DNA of 64,000 nucleotides from NCBI RefSeq assembly GCF_900172335.1, contig NZ_FWFX01000008.1, positions 124,001-188,000 on the forward strand, given 5' to 3'. The position numbers were made by a program, and so were the translations under genes. This stretch comes from Roseovarius albus. Its GTDB lineage: Bacteria > Pseudomonadota > Alphaproteobacteria > Rhodobacterales > Rhodobacteraceae. The notes below the pieces were generated by a model. The model worked only from the letters and a program-made list of their open reading frames with translations. It was not told the DNA's origin and ran no database searches. Shown piece by piece: positions 9,968-18,167 of the stretch (its first letter is position 1; the number at the start of each line of letters is the position of its first letter).

Positions 9968-11179
9968 TTACACACGTTCAATGATGGTAGCCGCACCCAT
10001 GCCGGATGCGATGCACAGCGTCGCCAGACCAACCTCTTTGTCGGTCCGCTCCAGCTCGTCCAGCAAGGTGCCGATGATGATCGCACCGGTTGCGCCCAAA
10101 GGGTGACCCATGGCGATAGAGCCGCCGTTGACGTTGACCAGTTCCGGATCAACATCGAAGGCCTGTTGGAAGCGCAGCACGACCGAGGCGAAAGCCTCGT
10201 TCACCTCGAACAGATCAATGTCCGAGATGTTCATACCGCTGTCGGCCAAAATCTTTTGCGTTGCTGGCACCGGGCCAGTCAGCATGATAGTAGGATCAGT
10301 ACCGATTTTGCAGGTCTGGCGAATGCGTGCGCGCGGTTTGAGCCCGTACTTCTTACCAAACTCAGCATTGCCGATAAGGACCCCAGCGGAACCATCCACG
10401 ATGCCCGAGCTGTTGCCGGCGTGGTGAATATGGTTGATCTTTTCCAAATGCGGGTACTTGAGTTTGGCCACGGCATCAAAGCCGGGCATGACCTCACCCA
10501 TCTGCTGGAAGCTGGCGTTCAATGCACCCAGCGCCTGCATGTCGGTGCCGGGACGCATATATTCATCGTGGTCCAGAATGGTCAAACCGTTTTGATCTTT
10601 GACGGTGATGACAGATTTTTCAAAACGATTGTCTTTCCAAGCCGCTGCGGCGCGGTTTTGGCTTTCAACAGCCAATGCATCAGCCTGATCGCGGGTGAAC
10701 CCGTACTCCGTTGCGATGATGTCAGCACTGATGCCCTGCGGGACAAAATACGTGTCCATCGCAATACTCGGATCGACGGCAATCGCCGCTCCATCGCTGC
10801 CCATGGCAACGCGGCCCATCATTTCGACACCGCCCGCAATGTATGCTTCGCCTGCACCACCTTTGACCTGATTGGCAGCGAGGTTCACAGCTTCCATACC
10901 CGAGGCGCAAAAGCGGTTGATCGCCAGACCGGGAATGGATTCATCCAGATCTGATGCCAAAACGGCAGTCCGTGCAAGACAGCCACCCTGCTCCATCACT
11001 TGGGTCACATTGCCCCAGATCACATCTTCAATCGCATGGCCTTCCAGACCATTGCGGTCTTTCAAGGCGTTCATCACCTGTGCAGACAAGCGTGCTGCAG
11101 TTACTTCATGTAGCGCGCCGTCTTTGCGGCCCTTGCCACGCGGCGTGCGCACGGCGTCATAGATATAGGCTTCGGTCAT
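9968..11179 (-). CDS. fadA: Acetyl-CoA C-acyltransferase (thiolase)
   Basis: This 403-residue thiolase performs the last, thiolytic step of beta-oxidation. The nucleophile Cys91 is in [10 protein letters not shown], His359 in [10 protein letters not shown] and the second catalytic Cys389 in [11 protein letters not shown], so the full catalytic set is present. The length is normal for the family. It sits between the glutathione transferase (16-base gap) and fadJ (20-base gap), all reading leftward, which fits a FadA/FadJ complex made from one mRNA. Confidence 0.93.
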   Translation of the reverse strand: MTEAYIYDAVRTPRGKGRKDGALHEVTAARLSAQVMNALKDRNGLEGHAIEDVIWGNVTQVMEQGGCLARTAVLASDLDESIPGLAINRFCASGMEAVNLAANQVKGGAGEAYIAGGVEMMGRVAMGSDGAAIAVDPSIAMDTYFVPQGISADIIATEYGFTRDQADALAVESQNRAAAAWKDNRFEKSVITVKDQNGLTILDHDEYMRPGTDMQALGALNASFQQMGEVMPGFDAVAKLKYPHLEKINHIHHAGNSSGIVDGSAGVLIGNAEFGKKYGLKPRARIRQTCKIGTDPTIMLTGPVPATQKILADSGMNISDIDLFEVNEAFASVVLRFQQAFDVDPELVNVNGGSIAMGHPLGATGAIIIGTLLDELERTDKEVGLATLCIASGMGAATIIERV

Positions 11180-11195
11180 GGATTCCTCCTCAATA

Positions 11196-11831
11196 TCAGG
11201 CGCGGTCAGCCGGGCTGCCGGGCATCAGGTCGTAGGGATGTTTCCACCCCGGTGTGTTCTCAATGTTGCTGAGCCAGCGGTCGATGTTGGGCCACTCAGC
11301 GCGGTCAAAGCCAAACGGCTCGGGGTAAAACAAGTAGCCACAGCAAGACATGTCAGCATTGGTGATTCCGTTGCCAACAATCCAGTCGCGGCCTTCCAGA
11401 TGCTCATTCAACGCGGTGTAGGCAGCTTTCAGGCGCCCTTGGGTAAATCCGATCACGTCCGCCGGGCGTTTATCCGCAGGCAAAAAGTTCATCAAAAACC
11501 GTGTCATTCCAGCCTGAGAGCTGAGCTTGTGATTGTCCCAAAACACCCAGCGCATGACCTCACGCTGCTCTTCGGGTGTCGCACCGCCAAATTTTCCGGT
11601 CTTTTCGGTGATGTACATCTGCATGACACCCGATTGCGTCAGTGTCGTATACCCATCCACTAAGACTGGAACCTCGCCCATCACGTTGATCTCGCGAAAG
11701 GCATCGGTCCGGGTTTCCCCGCCGAAGAAATCAACGTAGACCGGTTCCCAATCCAATCCGGACAGTTCCAGTGCCAAAGCAGCCTTATAGGCGTTGCCGC
11801 TTTCGCCCATGCAGTAAAGCTTGATCGTCAT
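11196..11831 (-). CDS. Glutathione S-transferase family protein
   Basis: I start at the ATG at 11831 (MTIKLYCMGESGNAYK), which has GGGAA upstream; the frame is open to 11912, but that extension overlaps the small gene before it. The 211-residue protein has the N-terminal thioredoxin-like domain (about 1-78, with the cis-Pro/GSH-binding segment GEVPVLVDGYTTLTQSGVM) and a C-terminal helical domain (about 88-205). Such enzymes conjugate or isomerise electrophiles. Its place inside a beta-oxidation operon suggests detoxification or an isomerisation of an acyl intermediate, which is inference. Confidence 0.9.
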   Translation of the reverse strand: MTIKLYCMGESGNAYKAALALELSGLDWEPVYVDFFGGETRTDAFREINVMGEVPVLVDGYTTLTQSGVMQMYITEKTGKFGGATPEEQREVMRWVFWDNHKLSSQAGMTRFLMNFLPADKRPADVIGFTQGRLKAAYTALNEHLEGRDWIVGNGITNADMSCCGYLFYPEPFGFDRAEWPNIDRWLSNIENTPGWKHPYDLMPGSPADRA

Positions 11832-11859
11832 GCTTTCGTTCCCTGTTTTTGATGGGGCG

Positions 11860-12072
11860 TCACTTTTTGCGCGCCTCCAGTTCCGAATTGAACATCCGCA
11901 AGCGATGCCCAAAGGTTTTATCGTCGATCACGCTATCGAAGTTCTCAAAGAGAAAAGAGAGTGCCTCGCCTTCGTCCAACCCAGCCTCTTGTGCAAATCG
12001 ACGCAGACGGCGGTATCCGTCTTCTGTCATCGCGGTGTTAAAGCGGCGGGTCAGGCGAAAGCGTTTGGGCAT
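11860..12072 (-). CDS. Small ribbon-helix-helix-like protein
   Basis: This 70-residue basic protein starts at 12072 (MPKRFRLTRR). RRFNTAMTEDGYRRLRRFAQEAG looks like a short strand followed by a helix; a turn (LDEGE) and a second helix (ALSFLFENFDSV) complete a pattern like Arc/MetJ ribbon-helix-helix DNA-binding folds. It lies 40 bases after the acyl-CoA dehydrogenase and 28 before the glutathione transferase, so it is co-transcribed with them. Whether it binds DNA is not shown; it could be a small accessory or autoregulatory protein. Confidence 0.65.
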   Translation of the reverse strand: MPKRFRLTRRFNTAMTEDGYRRLRRFAQEAGLDEGEALSFLFENFDSVIDDKTFGHRLRMFNSELEARKK

Positions 12073-12112
12073 TAGATATCCTAGTTTTGGCGGCTCTCAA
12101 TTCACGGGTAAG

Positions 12113-13891
12113 TTAGAACTGATCTGCGTCCAGCACCATCACCGGATCTGCGCCGCTTTCAATACGCGCCAAATGCAGTGCTGTCGCAGGTAAACGACGT
12201 TTCATGTAATAGCGTCCAGTGGCCAGCTTTGTCTCATAGAACTGTGCATCCGATGTGCCATCATCAAGCGCAGCATGCGCTGCTTTGGCCATCCGTGCCC
12301 ACATCAGGCCAAGACAAACATGACCAAAAAGGTGCATGAAGTCATAAGACCCAGCCAACGCGTGGTTCGGATTTTTCATGCCGTTTTGCATGAAATACAT
12401 GCCCGCCGCCTGCAGGTGCTTCGATGCTTCTTTCAATGGATCAAGGAAATCTGCCTTGAGCGCTTCATTACCTTCGTTTTCTTTCAGGAAGGTTTTGATC
12501 ATATCAAAGAAGGCCATGACATGCTTGCCACCGTCCTGTGCCAGCTTGCGGCCAACCAGATCAAGCGCCTGAACACCGTTGGCTCCTTCGTAGATCATCG
12601 CAATGCGTGCATCGCGGGTGAATTGGGACATGCCCCATTCTTCGATATAGCCGTGACCACCATAGACCTGTTGCGCCAGCACGGTCATGTCGTAACCTTC
12701 ATCCGTCAGGAAGCCTTTGATTACCGGGGTCAGCAGACTGACCAGACCTTCAGCTGCTTCATCACCTCCGCGATGCGATTGGTCGATCATCTGTGATCCC
12801 CACAAAAGAAACGCGCGGCCACCTTCGACAAATGATTTTTGATCCATCAACGAGCGGCGAATATCGGGGTGCACGATCAGGGGGTCAGCCGGACCATCTG
12901 GGTTTTTATCGCCCGTGACATCGCGACCTTGCAGGCGATCCTTGGCGTATTCCACAGCGTTCTGATAGGCGGCTTCAGCCTGAGCCAGACCCTGCATGCC
13001 AACACCAATGCGCGCTTCGTTCATCATGGTGAACATGGCGCGCATACCTTTGTGCTCTTCGCCCAGCAGGTACCCTGTTGCCTCGTCATAGTTCATCACA
13101 CAGGTCGAGTTACCGTGGATGCCCATTTTCTCTTCGATCTTGCCACATGAGACGCCGTTGCGTTCACCCAGCGATCCATCATCGTTAACCATGAACTTCG
13201 GCACGATAAACAGGCTGACCCCTTTGATGCCTTCTGGACCGCCGGGTATCTTGGCCAACACCAAGTGAATGATGTTGTCAGCCATGTCGTGTTCACCAGC
13301 CGAGATAAAGATCTTCTGACCAGAGATTCTGTAGCTGCCGTCGCGCTGAGGTTCGGCCTTGGTCCGCATCAGACCCAGATCCGTCCCGCAATGCGGTTCG
13401 GTCAGGTTCATCGTGCCAGTCCATTCGCAGGCGGCCATGTTGGGCAAATACTTGGCCTTTTGCTCATCGGTGCCATGTACCAGAATGGCCGAAGCCGCAC
13501 CGTGAGTGAGACCCTGATACATGGTAAAGGCTTGGTTAGAGCCTGAAAACATTTCCCCCACGGCTGTGCCCAGCAGGTACGGCATGTTCTGACCGCCAAA
13601 TTCCTCTGGCAGGTCCAGTGCTGTCCAGCCGCCTTCACGAACTTGATCGAAAGCCGCTTTGAAACCAGTTGGTGTTCGCACAACACCATTTTCCATTACG
13701 CATCCCTCGGTGTCGCCCACAGTGTTTAGGGGAGCCAGAACTTCAGACGAAATTTTACCGGCTTCTTCAAGAACCGCTGAGGTGAAATCCGCATCCATTT
13801 CGGCATAGCCGGGAATGTCAGATTGCGACGCGTTCAAAACGTCATGCAGGATGAATTGCAAGTCGCGGGTTGGGGCGGTGTAGCTGGGCAT
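12113..13891 (-). CDS. Acyl-CoA dehydrogenase, DmdC-like branch
   Basis: The 592-residue FAD enzyme introduces the alpha-beta double bond into an acyl-CoA. The N-terminal extension (1-60), the FAD/substrate core with [13 protein letters not shown] (161-173) and [15 protein letters not shown] (193-207), and the catalytic-base Glu435 in MIYEGANG are all seen. The C-terminal extra domain (about 460-592) is found in long acyl-CoA dehydrogenases and in DmdC, the 3-methylmercaptopropionyl-CoA dehydrogenase of marine roseobacters. Sequence style resembles DmdC, but the neighbours are fadA and fadJ rather than a dmdD-like hydratase, so a role in ordinary fatty-acid oxidation is at least as likely. 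It starts 36 bases after merR. Confidence 0.9.
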   Translation of the reverse strand: MPSYTAPTRDLQFILHDVLNASQSDIPGYAEMDADFTSAVLEEAGKISSEVLAPLNTVGDTEGCVMENGVVRTPTGFKAAFDQVREGGWTALDLPEEFGGQNMPYLLGTAVGEMFSGSNQAFTMYQGLTHGAASAILVHGTDEQKAKYLPNMAACEWTGTMNLTEPHCGTDLGLMRTKAEPQRDGSYRISGQKIFISAGEHDMADNIIHLVLAKIPGGPEGIKGVSLFIVPKFMVNDDGSLGERNGVSCGKIEEKMGIHGNSTCVMNYDEATGYLLGEEHKGMRAMFTMMNEARIGVGMQGLAQAEAAYQNAVEYAKDRLQGRDVTGDKNPDGPADPLIVHPDIRRSLMDQKSFVEGGRAFLLWGSQMIDQSHRGGDEAAEGLVSLLTPVIKGFLTDEGYDMTVLAQQVYGGHGYIEEWGMSQFTRDARIAMIYEGANGVQALDLVGRKLAQDGGKHVMAFFDMIKTFLKENEGNEALKADFLDPLKEASKHLQAAGMYFMQNGMKNPNHALAGSYDFMHLFGHVCLGLMWARMAKAAHAALDDGTSDAQFYETKLATGRYYMKRRLPATALHLARIESGADPVMVLDADQF

Positions 13892-13927
13892 GTTGGTCTC
13901 CCTGGGTACGTTGTTTGGCGTTAGTTA

Positions 13928-14338
13928 TTATTCGGCAGCTTTGGTGCGAAGAGTGGACAAAACACTGTCACCCCACTTGAGTTGCGCCCGCAGATCGGAA
14001 ATAGCTTCGTTGAGCGTATCACGCTGTTCTTCCAAATCTTTCAGACGCTTGACGGCAATGTCATAAGTCTGGGTTATTTGGGTCAGCTGCTGATCTTCCT
14101 TGCTGTAGAGATCCAAAAGTTGGCGGATCTCTTCCAACGTGAATCCAAAGCGCTTGCCTTGCAAAATCAGCTTAAGGCGCGCGCGGTCGCGTTTGGTGAA
14201 CAGCCGTTTTTGTCCTTCGCGGATCGGCGAAAGCAGCTCTTTGGATTCGTAAAAACGTAAGGTGCGCGGAGTCACATCAAACGCATCACACATCTGTCGA
14301 ATTGTCATCACATCGTCGGTCATCAGAACATCCATCAA
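13928..14338 (-). CDS. MerR-family transcriptional regulator of the beta-oxidation operon
   Basis: A 136-residue protein with the MerR winged helix at the start (TIRQMCDAFDVTPRTLRFYE, then LLSPIREGQKRLFTKRDRARL) and a long C-terminal dimerisation coiled coil (about 80-125). There are no metal-binding cysteines, so it is of the metabolite-sensing type (compare LiuR-like regulators of acyl-CoA degradation). It is the first gene of the leftward operon and is followed by the acyl-CoA dehydrogenase after 36 bases. In-frame ATGs at 14323 and 14308 are alternative starts; none has a strong ribosome-binding site. The two direct repeats at 14396-14469 are its likely target. Confidence 0.9.
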   Translation of the reverse strand: MMDVLMTDDVMTIRQMCDAFDVTPRTLRFYESKELLSPIREGQKRLFTKRDRARLKLILQGKRFGFTLEEIRQLLDLYSKEDQQLTQITQTYDIAVKRLKDLEEQRDTLNEAISDLRAQLKWGDSVLSTLRTKAAE

Positions 14339-14395
14339 TATGTAAAATCACTGGTTACGATCACAGGTAGGCGCAGTCTTACTGCAGACAAGTTA

Positions 14396-14469
14396 GTTGA
14401 CGCAGCTTATACGTTACGTAACTTTCACATGAAGATGAAGTTGACGCGATTCGAACGTTACGTCACTTT
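14396..14469. promoter_or_regulatory. Tandem operator candidate: two 30-bp direct repeats upstream of merR
   Basis: Positions 14396-14425 and 14440-14469 have the same pattern: GTTGACGC, seven variable bases, then ACGTTACGT, one variable base, and ACTTT. The period is exactly 44 bases, about four helical turns. The first copy contains the perfect 10-base palindrome GTTACGTAAC (14413-14422). They lie 58 bases upstream of the merR start, where an autoregulatory site would be. The matching halves are 8 and 14 bases long, which is far beyond chance. Confidence 0.7.
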
Positions 14470-14582
14470 TAGTGTTGATAAATTTCAAGCTTGAACGGTT
14501 CAATGATTTACAACGAATGCCATCAAAATGGCGCAACTGAATAAGAGCAATGTGGCGAGACATAATACAAGCTCACCAACGA

Positions 14583-14612
14583 AAACCCCTGCGCGCGCTA
14601 ACGTACAGGGGT
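14583..14612 (-). terminator. Rho-independent terminator of the molybdenum hydroxylase operon
   Basis: On the minus strand ACCCCTG (from 14612) pairs with CAGGGGT (ending 14585) around a 14-base loop and runs into TTTTC. It begins 26 bases after the stop of the large subunit. Confidence 0.6.
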
Positions 14613-14637
14613 ACTTTGATTTTGATGTCAGAATCGA

Positions 14638-16824
14638 TCAGACGAAATCGACACAGTTTTCCACCATCGGCATAGCGCTCACACGTAGCTCAGCACTGGC
14701 CGCAGCAATGGCATTGGCCAAAGCTGGGGCTGCGGGTGGCACACCTGGTTCGCCGACCCCGGTTGGGGCCTCGGCAGATGGCACGATATGGACATCAATA
14801 GCGGCAATGTCACTGATCCGCAGAGGTTCGTAATCGGGGAAGTTATACTGATCAACTGCACCACCTGTAAGGGTGATCTGATCACGCATGACGTGGCCGA
14901 TACCGTAACCGATTCCCCCCTCCATCTGGGCCTTGATCACATCAGGATTAACCGGCAGGCCACAATCAACGACGCAGGTAACATTCTCGATCTTAACACC
15001 GCTATCTGCGTTACCTGAGATCTCGACAACCTCAGCGACATAGGATCCAAAGGATTTATGTACTGCAATGCCCTGCGCACGCCCCTCAGCAACGTTACCC
15101 CAACCCGCCTTTTCTGCAGCAAGTTTCAACACAGCCGCTAAACGTTGTTGATCTTTGGTGCCACCAGTTAGATAGCCAAGACGGTATTCAATGGGATCTT
15201 GCCCCGCCGCCTTGGCAGCCATGTCCATCATGACCTCCATGACAAAGGCGGTATGGGTATGCCCTACCGACCGCCACCACAGTGTGGTCGTTGCCTTCGG
15301 CGTGTCCGTCAAACCAAAAAAGCCATTGGGGATATCATAGGCAGTGTCGGCGGTTCCTTCGACAGAACTATGGTCAATGCCCTCATGGACGATCATTGCT
15401 TCAAATGGTGTCCCCTTGATCACCGATTGCCCGGCAATGCGATGTTCCCAGCCCACGATTGCACCATCTGCATCCAGCCCAACACGCACCTTGTGGCCAA
15501 AGGCAGGGCGATAGTAACCACTGCGAAGATCGTCTTCACGCGACCAGACCAGTTTCACAGGCCGCGACCGATCCGTCATTGAGAATGCCAAAGCCGCCTC
15601 TGTTTGATAGTCTGCATCGGGCGTTGCGCGACGGCCAAAGGAACCGCCCGCCAGCATGGTGTTGATCTGGATTTTCTCCATCGGCAGGCCAAGAATCTGC
15701 GACAGGGCAAAGTGCGGCCCTGTCGGCATTTGCGCGCCATCATGCAAGATCACTCCGCCATCTGCTGTTGCTTCAATGGTGCAATTGAGCGGCTCCATCG
15801 GCGCATGCGCCAACAGTGGGAAATAGAAGGCCTGCTCTACCACCTGTGCGGCGTCACCAATGGCGGATTGGGTCGCCGCCAGATCGGTCTTGCTCACATT
15901 ATACTGCGGCTCCGCTTCAAGCGCGGCCATAATCTCTGAATGGATCTCATCTGAACTGCGTGCTTCAGCCGCGTCCAGATCCCATTCAACCTCGAGCGCA
16001 TCTCGTGCCTGCATCGCGGCCCAGGTAGTTTCGGCATATACCGCAACGCCCGCATTGTTGGGCAGTGTCGCCGCATTAATGTAGCCCATAACCTCCTTCG
16101 AGCCATTGTCATCAAAAGAGCGCACCAACCCGCCACGCTGCTCTGGACGTGCAATCATCGCGACCATCTGATTTGGCAGATGCACATCCATGGCAAACTG
16201 TGCTGTGCCATTGCCTTTGATCACGCTGTCCACACGGCGCACTTCCGCATTGCCAATCAGGCGAAACTCCGAAGGGTCTTTCAGACGAGGGGCCGCCGGC
16301 GCCTCTAGCGAAGACGCTGCTGCGACGAACTCACCCAGTGGTGCCGATTGCTCAGCACCAGTCACCATGCCTTCCTCGATGGACAATGTGGATGCCTCTA
16401 CACCCCATGACTGTGCTGCGGCAATGATCAACATCTCTCGCGCAGCCGCTCCAGCGGTGCGGTATTGCTGATACGAATTGGCCATCGCGGTCGATCCTCC
16501 CGTGCCCTGAAACGGGCCAAAGGCAAGGTTGTTGTAAATCTTGGGGTTGGACGGCGCGAATTCATATTCGATCTGGTCCATTCGCAGGCCGATTTCTTCG
16601 GCTATCAAGGTTGAAAGACCGGTGGCAGGCCCCTGCCCTTTTTCAAAATGTTTGATGATGGCCGTCACGGTCCCTTCTGCGTCGATCTTGACGAAGGGAT
16701 TGAACATTGCCTTGTCACCAGATGCGGCAGCCACGGCACCATCTGGCCGGGAGCCGATGATCAGCACTGCAGCGGTTGCGGCACCACCTCTAAGGAAGTT
16801 ACGGCGGGTTGTTTGTACGGTCAT
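14638..16824 (-). CDS. Molybdopterin-binding subunit of a xanthine-dehydrogenase-family oxidoreductase (isoquinoline 1-oxidoreductase beta-like)
   Basis: I use the ATG at 16824 (MTVQTTRRNF) because GGAGG lies 8-12 bases before it, inside the end of the upstream gene; the product is 728 residues. The N-terminus is a Tat signal (RRNFLRGGAATAAV), so the folded Mo enzyme is exported, as for IorB-type aldehyde and N-heterocycle oxidoreductases. Typical elements are GGSFGRRATPDADYQTEAA in the Mo domain, WRSVGHTHTAFVMEVMMD, and the C-terminal GVGEPGVPPAAPALANAI with the catalytic Glu of GVGEP. It partners with the Fe-S subunit encoded just upstream. Electrons probably pass to a periplasmic cytochrome; none is encoded in the operon. 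The substrate is unknown. Confidence 0.9.
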   Translation of the reverse strand: MTVQTTRRNFLRGGAATAAVLIIGSRPDGAVAAASGDKAMFNPFVKIDAEGTVTAIIKHFEKGQGPATGLSTLIAEEIGLRMDQIEYEFAPSNPKIYNNLAFGPFQGTGGSTAMANSYQQYRTAGAAAREMLIIAAAQSWGVEASTLSIEEGMVTGAEQSAPLGEFVAAASSLEAPAAPRLKDPSEFRLIGNAEVRRVDSVIKGNGTAQFAMDVHLPNQMVAMIARPEQRGGLVRSFDDNGSKEVMGYINAATLPNNAGVAVYAETTWAAMQARDALEVEWDLDAAEARSSDEIHSEIMAALEAEPQYNVSKTDLAATQSAIGDAAQVVEQAFYFPLLAHAPMEPLNCTIEATADGGVILHDGAQMPTGPHFALSQILGLPMEKIQINTMLAGGSFGRRATPDADYQTEAALAFSMTDRSRPVKLVWSREDDLRSGYYRPAFGHKVRVGLDADGAIVGWEHRIAGQSVIKGTPFEAMIVHEGIDHSSVEGTADTAYDIPNGFFGLTDTPKATTTLWWRSVGHTHTAFVMEVMMDMAAKAAGQDPIEYRLGYLTGGTKDQQRLAAVLKLAAEKAGWGNVAEGRAQGIAVHKSFGSYVAEVVEISGNADSGVKIENVTCVVDCGLPVNPDVIKAQMEGGIGYGIGHVMRDQITLTGGAVDQYNFPDYEPLRISDIAAIDVHIVPSAEAPTGVGEPGVPPAAPALANAIAAASAELRVSAMPMVENCVDFV

Positions 16825-16825
16825 C

Positions 16826-17290
16826 TTACGCCTCCAGAATTTCGGATGCGCGCTGAACACCGGCGCGGATGCGTTGATACGTGGCGCAACGACAGGCGTT
16901 GCCGTACATGTAATTGTCGATGTCTTCGACCGACGGCTTAGGGTTTTCCGTCAGCAACCCAACCGCGGACATGATCTGACCTGATTGGCAATAACCACAT
17001 TGCACAACATCCAACTCAACCCAGGCCTGCTGCACAGCCGCTCCAATCTCAGTGTCAGACATCGCCTCAATTGTGGTTATCTCGGACTCGCCCACATCTT
17101 CTATGTAGGTCTGACAAGAGCGTACCGGCTCACCATCAACGTGAACGGTGCAGGCTCCGCACGAGGCGACGCCACAACCGAATTTGGTACCGGTCATTTT
17201 CAATTCATCTCGGATCACCCACAGAAGCGGAGTACCCGGTTCGGCATCAACGTCATGCGTCTTACCATTTAGGTTTAGAGAGATAGTCAT
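16826..17290 (-). CDS. (2Fe-2S)-binding subunit of the molybdenum hydroxylase (isoquinoline 1-oxidoreductase alpha-like)
   Basis: This 154-residue subunit carries two 2Fe-2S clusters that take electrons from the Mo site. The plant-ferredoxin-like cluster ligands are C39, C44, C47 and C59 (FGCGVASCGACTVH ... SC), and the second set is C98, C101, C133 and C135 (QCGYCQSGQ ... NACRCATYQR). It has no signal peptide; in this family it travels with the Tat-targeted large subunit. Its stop is 1 base before the large-subunit ATG, so the two are translationally coupled. The upstream region shared with the divergent TetR gene holds two palindromes. Confidence 0.93.
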   Translation of the reverse strand: MTISLNLNGKTHDVDAEPGTPLLWVIRDELKMTGTKFGCGVASCGACTVHVDGEPVRSCQTYIEDVGESEITTIEAMSDTEIGAAVQQAWVELDVVQCGYCQSGQIMSAVGLLTENPKPSVEDIDNYMYGNACRCATYQRIRAGVQRASEILEA

Positions 17291-17327
17291 AGGCTGGCCC
17301 CCATCTGAAGCGTAAAATTCGTGAGCG

Positions 17328-17345
17328 GTAAACTGATGCGTTTAC
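17328..17345. promoter_or_regulatory. TetR-type operator, copy 1
   Basis: GTAAAC-TGATGC-GTTTAC is a perfect inverted repeat with 6-base arms and a 6-base spacer, 37 bases upstream of the Fe-S subunit start. Its arms and spacing are identical to the site at 17369. Confidence 0.75.
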
Positions 17346-17368
17346 ACTTAGGGGAATTTATTAACGCT

Positions 17369-17386
17369 GTAAACTCACAAGTTTAC
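17369..17386. promoter_or_regulatory. TetR-type operator, copy 2
   Basis: GTAAAC-TCACAA-GTTTAC repeats the arms and spacing of copy 1 with a different spacer, 45 bases before the tetR start. The two centres are 41 bases apart, about four helical turns. Being centred between divergent promoters, the pair could control both directions. Confidence 0.75.
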
Positions 17387-17431
17387 CATTGGATTTGACC
17401 GCTCGCTTTTTTTACCGCATATCATAACGTC

Positions 17432-18037
17432 ATGACCGACTGCACCGTGCCAAATTCAGAGAAATACCAGCAGATCATCAATGCTGCCGTGGAGGAATTC
17501 CAAGAAAAAGGATTCACTGCCGCCAGCATGGATCGTGTTTCCGCGCGTGCAGAAGTTTCCAAACGGACTGTTTATAAGTACTTTGAAAGTAAAGAAAAAC
17601 TCTTTCAATCCATCGTAGGTGTATTGTCGGATCGTTTTGCTGACATGATGGATATTCGATACGAACAGGGTCGTCCAATCCGTGACCAACTGGTCGAACT
17701 GGCGTGGGTTGAGGGACGGCTTTTGATGTCACCTGATGTCATGGCCATGGCACGGATGGTCATCAGCGAAGTTTTGCGCAACCCGGTGTTGGCAGAAAAG
17801 ACGCAGGGCAAAATGGACAAAACCCGAGTCTTTGCAGACATGCTTCGTGTCGCGACCGCAGATGGACAGATGAACGTCCCAAACCCCGATGACGCTGGCG
17901 TTGAGTTTGTCGGACTAATCAAGGCCAAAGCGTTTTGGCCAGTAATCTTTGGCGCCCCGATCATAACCGAAAAACAGATGGCACAGATTGTCGAAAGCAG
18001 TGTCGACATGATGATGAGTCGCTATGGAATACGCTGA
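17432..18037 (+). CDS. TetR/AcrR-family transcriptional regulator
   Basis: A 201-residue regulator with an N-terminal helix-turn-helix (about residues 12-58: QIINAAVEEFQEKGFTAASM, then VSARAEVSKRTVYKYFESKE) and a C-terminal ligand/dimer domain (about 70-200) with the AefR-like ending. It is transcribed away from the molybdenum hydroxylase genes and is separated from them by 141 bases holding two identical palindromes. By the usual logic of the family it represses its neighbours and itself until a ligand, perhaps the enzyme substrate, binds. Confidence 0.92.
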   Translation: MTDCTVPNSEKYQQIINAAVEEFQEKGFTAASMDRVSARAEVSKRTVYKYFESKEKLFQSIVGVLSDRFADMMDIRYEQGRPIRDQLVELAWVEGRLLMSPDVMAMARMVISEVLRNPVLAEKTQGKMDKTRVFADMLRVATADGQMNVPNPDDAGVEFVGLIKAKAFWPVIFGAPIITEKQMAQIVESSVDMMMSRYGIR

Positions 18038-18167
18038 CCAAGTTAGAAAAGAAACGTTGTTCTTTCAAAGGAATAGGGTAGTGTTCAGTCGTTATCGAAA
18101 TCACTTATATGCTAGGGCGGTATAGGCCACTTACAGCCTCTGCCATCCCACGCCACAAAGGTCTGAT

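Noticed and set aside
8457..9984. Several long plus-strand frames opposite fadJ
   Set aside because: Typical reverse-strand artefacts of high-GC coding DNA; the minus-strand protein is complete.
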